From positions 156,573 through 220,572 of the forward strand of contig NZ_JASJOU010000017.1 of assembly GCF_030068605.1 (NCBI RefSeq): 64,000 bases of DNA, given 5' to 3'. Below, in pieces: positions 62,907-64,000 of the stretch. Positions within the stretch are counted from its first letter, which is position 1. The number at the start of each line of letters is the position of its first letter. A program made the position numbers and the translations under genes. The notes below the pieces were generated by a model. That model was given only the letters and a program-made list of their open reading frames with translations. It was not told the DNA's origin and searched no databases. This DNA comes from Xanthocytophaga agilis (lineage in GTDB: Bacteria; Bacteroidota; Bacteroidia; Cytophagales; 172606-1).

Positions 62907-64000
62907 CTATTTAGTATCTGGTTTATTTGTTACTTGTTCACCAGTTGCAGGATTTACATAAGTCATCTGGAACATATGAAAAATCATCTTTTCCACTATA
63001 TGTTTTAGGATTATCGCCGCCCGGATAACCAAAACCAACAGATTTTGCCCAACCATTCTTGGATCTAAAGCATCTGGTGTTAAAGTTCCCTGGACTTGAT
63101 GCCATGCATTATCAAGTGAGGGCCGATCTGTATACCAACGAGTACCACGTCCATCACGATAACCCTGTACATTAACAGTTGATAGAAACATTTGTCCATT
63201 AATCAACTGAGTAGCTTTATTTACCATTTCATTTTCAACAAACTGTTCCATTTGTTCAGTAGAAGGCGATGTCTCGTTATTACTGCCTATAGATTCAGAT
63301 TGAAGATAAGTCATAAAACGCTCAATATCTTCTTTTTTGTTGGTTGTATATCCTCCATCAGTAGTTTCCCATAAGCCCAATAAATCAATATTATTGACGG
63401 GATTATTAAGACCATAACAGTATGGAGTAAGACTTTCAGCCCAATCTGATACCGGATCAACCGCATGCCACCGTCCCAATTGCGCATCATAATTTCTAAA
63501 ACCGTAGTCCATCCAGTTTAAACCAAGCTCTTCCTGCTTCTCTTCCCCATTGTACTGAAACTTGTCATTGGGATTATTCTCTACTTCGATACCCACCAGA
63601 TTCAATCCCCACGGATCATAATGATTTTCCTGTACAATCGGTGATTCTACATGAGTAATGGCGAGTTCATCAAACCAGGTATTAACATTGGACTCACTAA
63701 CCACAAAGACTCTCACATACCCTGATTGCTGTACTATTTGCTCAGATCTCAGATAGGCTTTAGGAACCTGATTGGCTGTATTGTTACGAGGAGTCATAGC
63801 CAGTCCTACCTGAAGCGATGGCCAGGTAACATTGCCTTCTGTCTGACCTGTTAGGTTGTTGCCTGTGGTTGTTGCCTGTGGTTGTTGCCTGTGGTTGTTG
63901 CCTGTGGTTGTTGCCTGTGGTTGTTGCCTGTGGTTGTTGCCTGTGGTTGTTGCCTGTGGTTGTTGCCTGTGGTTGTTGCCTGTGGTTGTTGCCTGTGGTT
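62907..64000 (-). CDS. RHS/YD-repeat protein, C-terminal part, cut by the window edge and frameshifted twice near its end
   Basis: The frame is open to the window edge, through a 13-bp tandem repeat (63854-64000) and TGNNLTGQTEGNVTW. The RHS core follows: [20 protein letters not shown], then [40 protein letters not shown] and YCYGLNNPVNNIDLLGLW. Then comes a ~150-residue variable tip with no family I can name. Between ~63060 and ~62967 another frame is protein-like (KNGWAKSVGFGYPGGDNPKT, then YSGKDDFSYVPD), so two opposite indels have scrambled ~30 residues. A polymorphic toxin is likely, secreted or surface-displayed. Confidence 0.75.
   Translation of the reverse strand, partial: PQATTTGNNHRQQPQATTTGNNHRQQPQATTTGNNHRQQPQATTTGNNLTGQTEGNVTWPSLQVGLAMTPRNNTANQVPKAYLRSEQIVQQSGYVRVFVVSESNVNTWFDELAITHVESPIVQENHYDPWGLNLVGIEVENNPNDKFQYNGEEKQEELGLNWMDYGFRNYDAQLGRWHAVDPVSDWAESLTPYCYGLNNPVNNIDLLGLWETTDGGYTTNKKEDIERFMTYLQSESIGSNNETSPSTEQMEQFVENEMVNKATQLINGQMFLSTVNVQGYRDGRGTRWYTDRPSLDNAWHQVQGTLTPDALDPRMVGQNLLVLVIRAAIILKHIVEKMIFHMFQMTYVNPATGEQVTNKPDTK
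63854..64000. repeat. 13-bp tandem repeat at the window edge
   Basis: The unit GGTTGTTGCCTGT (plus strand) occurs 11 full times without change and continues past the edge. Read on the minus strand it has no stop in any frame, so the reading frame rotates every unit and repeats after 39 bp (TGNNHRQQPQATT). Gain or loss of one unit shifts the RHS frame. Confidence 0.95.

Noticed and set aside
63854..64000. CRISPR-like array
   Set aside because: The units are 13 bp, contiguous and identical with no spacers; this is a coding tandem repeat.
1..64000. tRNA and rRNA genes
   Set aside because: No cloverleaf with a GGTTCGAATCC-type T-arm or rRNA-like sequence was seen on either strand by eye.

Overview
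The window looks like a chromosome segment of a free-living, polysaccharide-degrading Bacteroidota, probably of the Cytophagales type. The evidence is two SusC/SusD pairs, type IX secretion (T9SS) sorting domains on giant secreted enzymes, a one-protein hybrid two-component regulator with Reg_prop repeats, a BfmA/BtgA-type mobilisation pair, LytTR signalling, a BlaI/M56 pair, and a general lack of Shine-Dalgarno sequences. No rRNA, tRNA or CRISPR array was found.

Layout. 1-3 kb: the end of an unknown gene, a decayed zinc-type dehydrogenase and an MscS channel. 3-18 kb: two very large secreted proteins, a parallel beta-helix/FnIII protein on the minus strand and a GH74-CBM3 xyloglucanase-like protein on the plus strand. 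They flank an inverted-repeat element, a PAS relic, an EamA exporter and a two-gene mobilisation module. A GT2 glycosyltransferase follows. 18.5-32 kb: a polysaccharide utilisation locus with a hybrid sensor/AraC regulator, ECF sigma factor, SusC, SusD and a GH78 alpha-L-rhamnosidase-like enzyme. It contains a 304-bp perfect direct repeat that carries a small membrane-protein ORF, and a decayed second SusC 5' end whose stop overlaps the sigma-factor start. 32-36.5 kb: a DUF421 protein, a TetX-like flavin monooxygenase divergent from an AraC regulator, and a VOC protein. 36.5-43 kb: a second SusC/SusD pair with an upstream AraC regulator.

43-54 kb: a 56-bp tandem array, a frameshifted GyrI-like gene, a 378-bp element with 17-bp terminal inverted repeats, a LytS/LytR-type pair, two lipoproteins (one with a possible clan CD cysteine-protease dyad), a ThuA protein, and a Crp/Fnr regulator next to yceI. 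54-60 kb: a response-regulator pseudogene, two conserved unknowns, and a BlaI repressor with three phased operators in front of an M56 metalloprotease carrying nine 'IHG' repeats. 60-64 kb: a graveyard of RHS/YD-repeat C-terminal tips on the minus strand. Two tips are followed immediately by a small membrane protein (candidate immunity genes), and the region ends in a 13-bp, frame-rotating tandem repeat that runs off the window.

Functionally, the SusC/D, GH74, GH78 and beta-helix proteins point to plant cell-wall glycan use. The RHS region is the most rapidly evolving part and the best candidate for an unusual system. Many relics and local duplications show active rearrangement.
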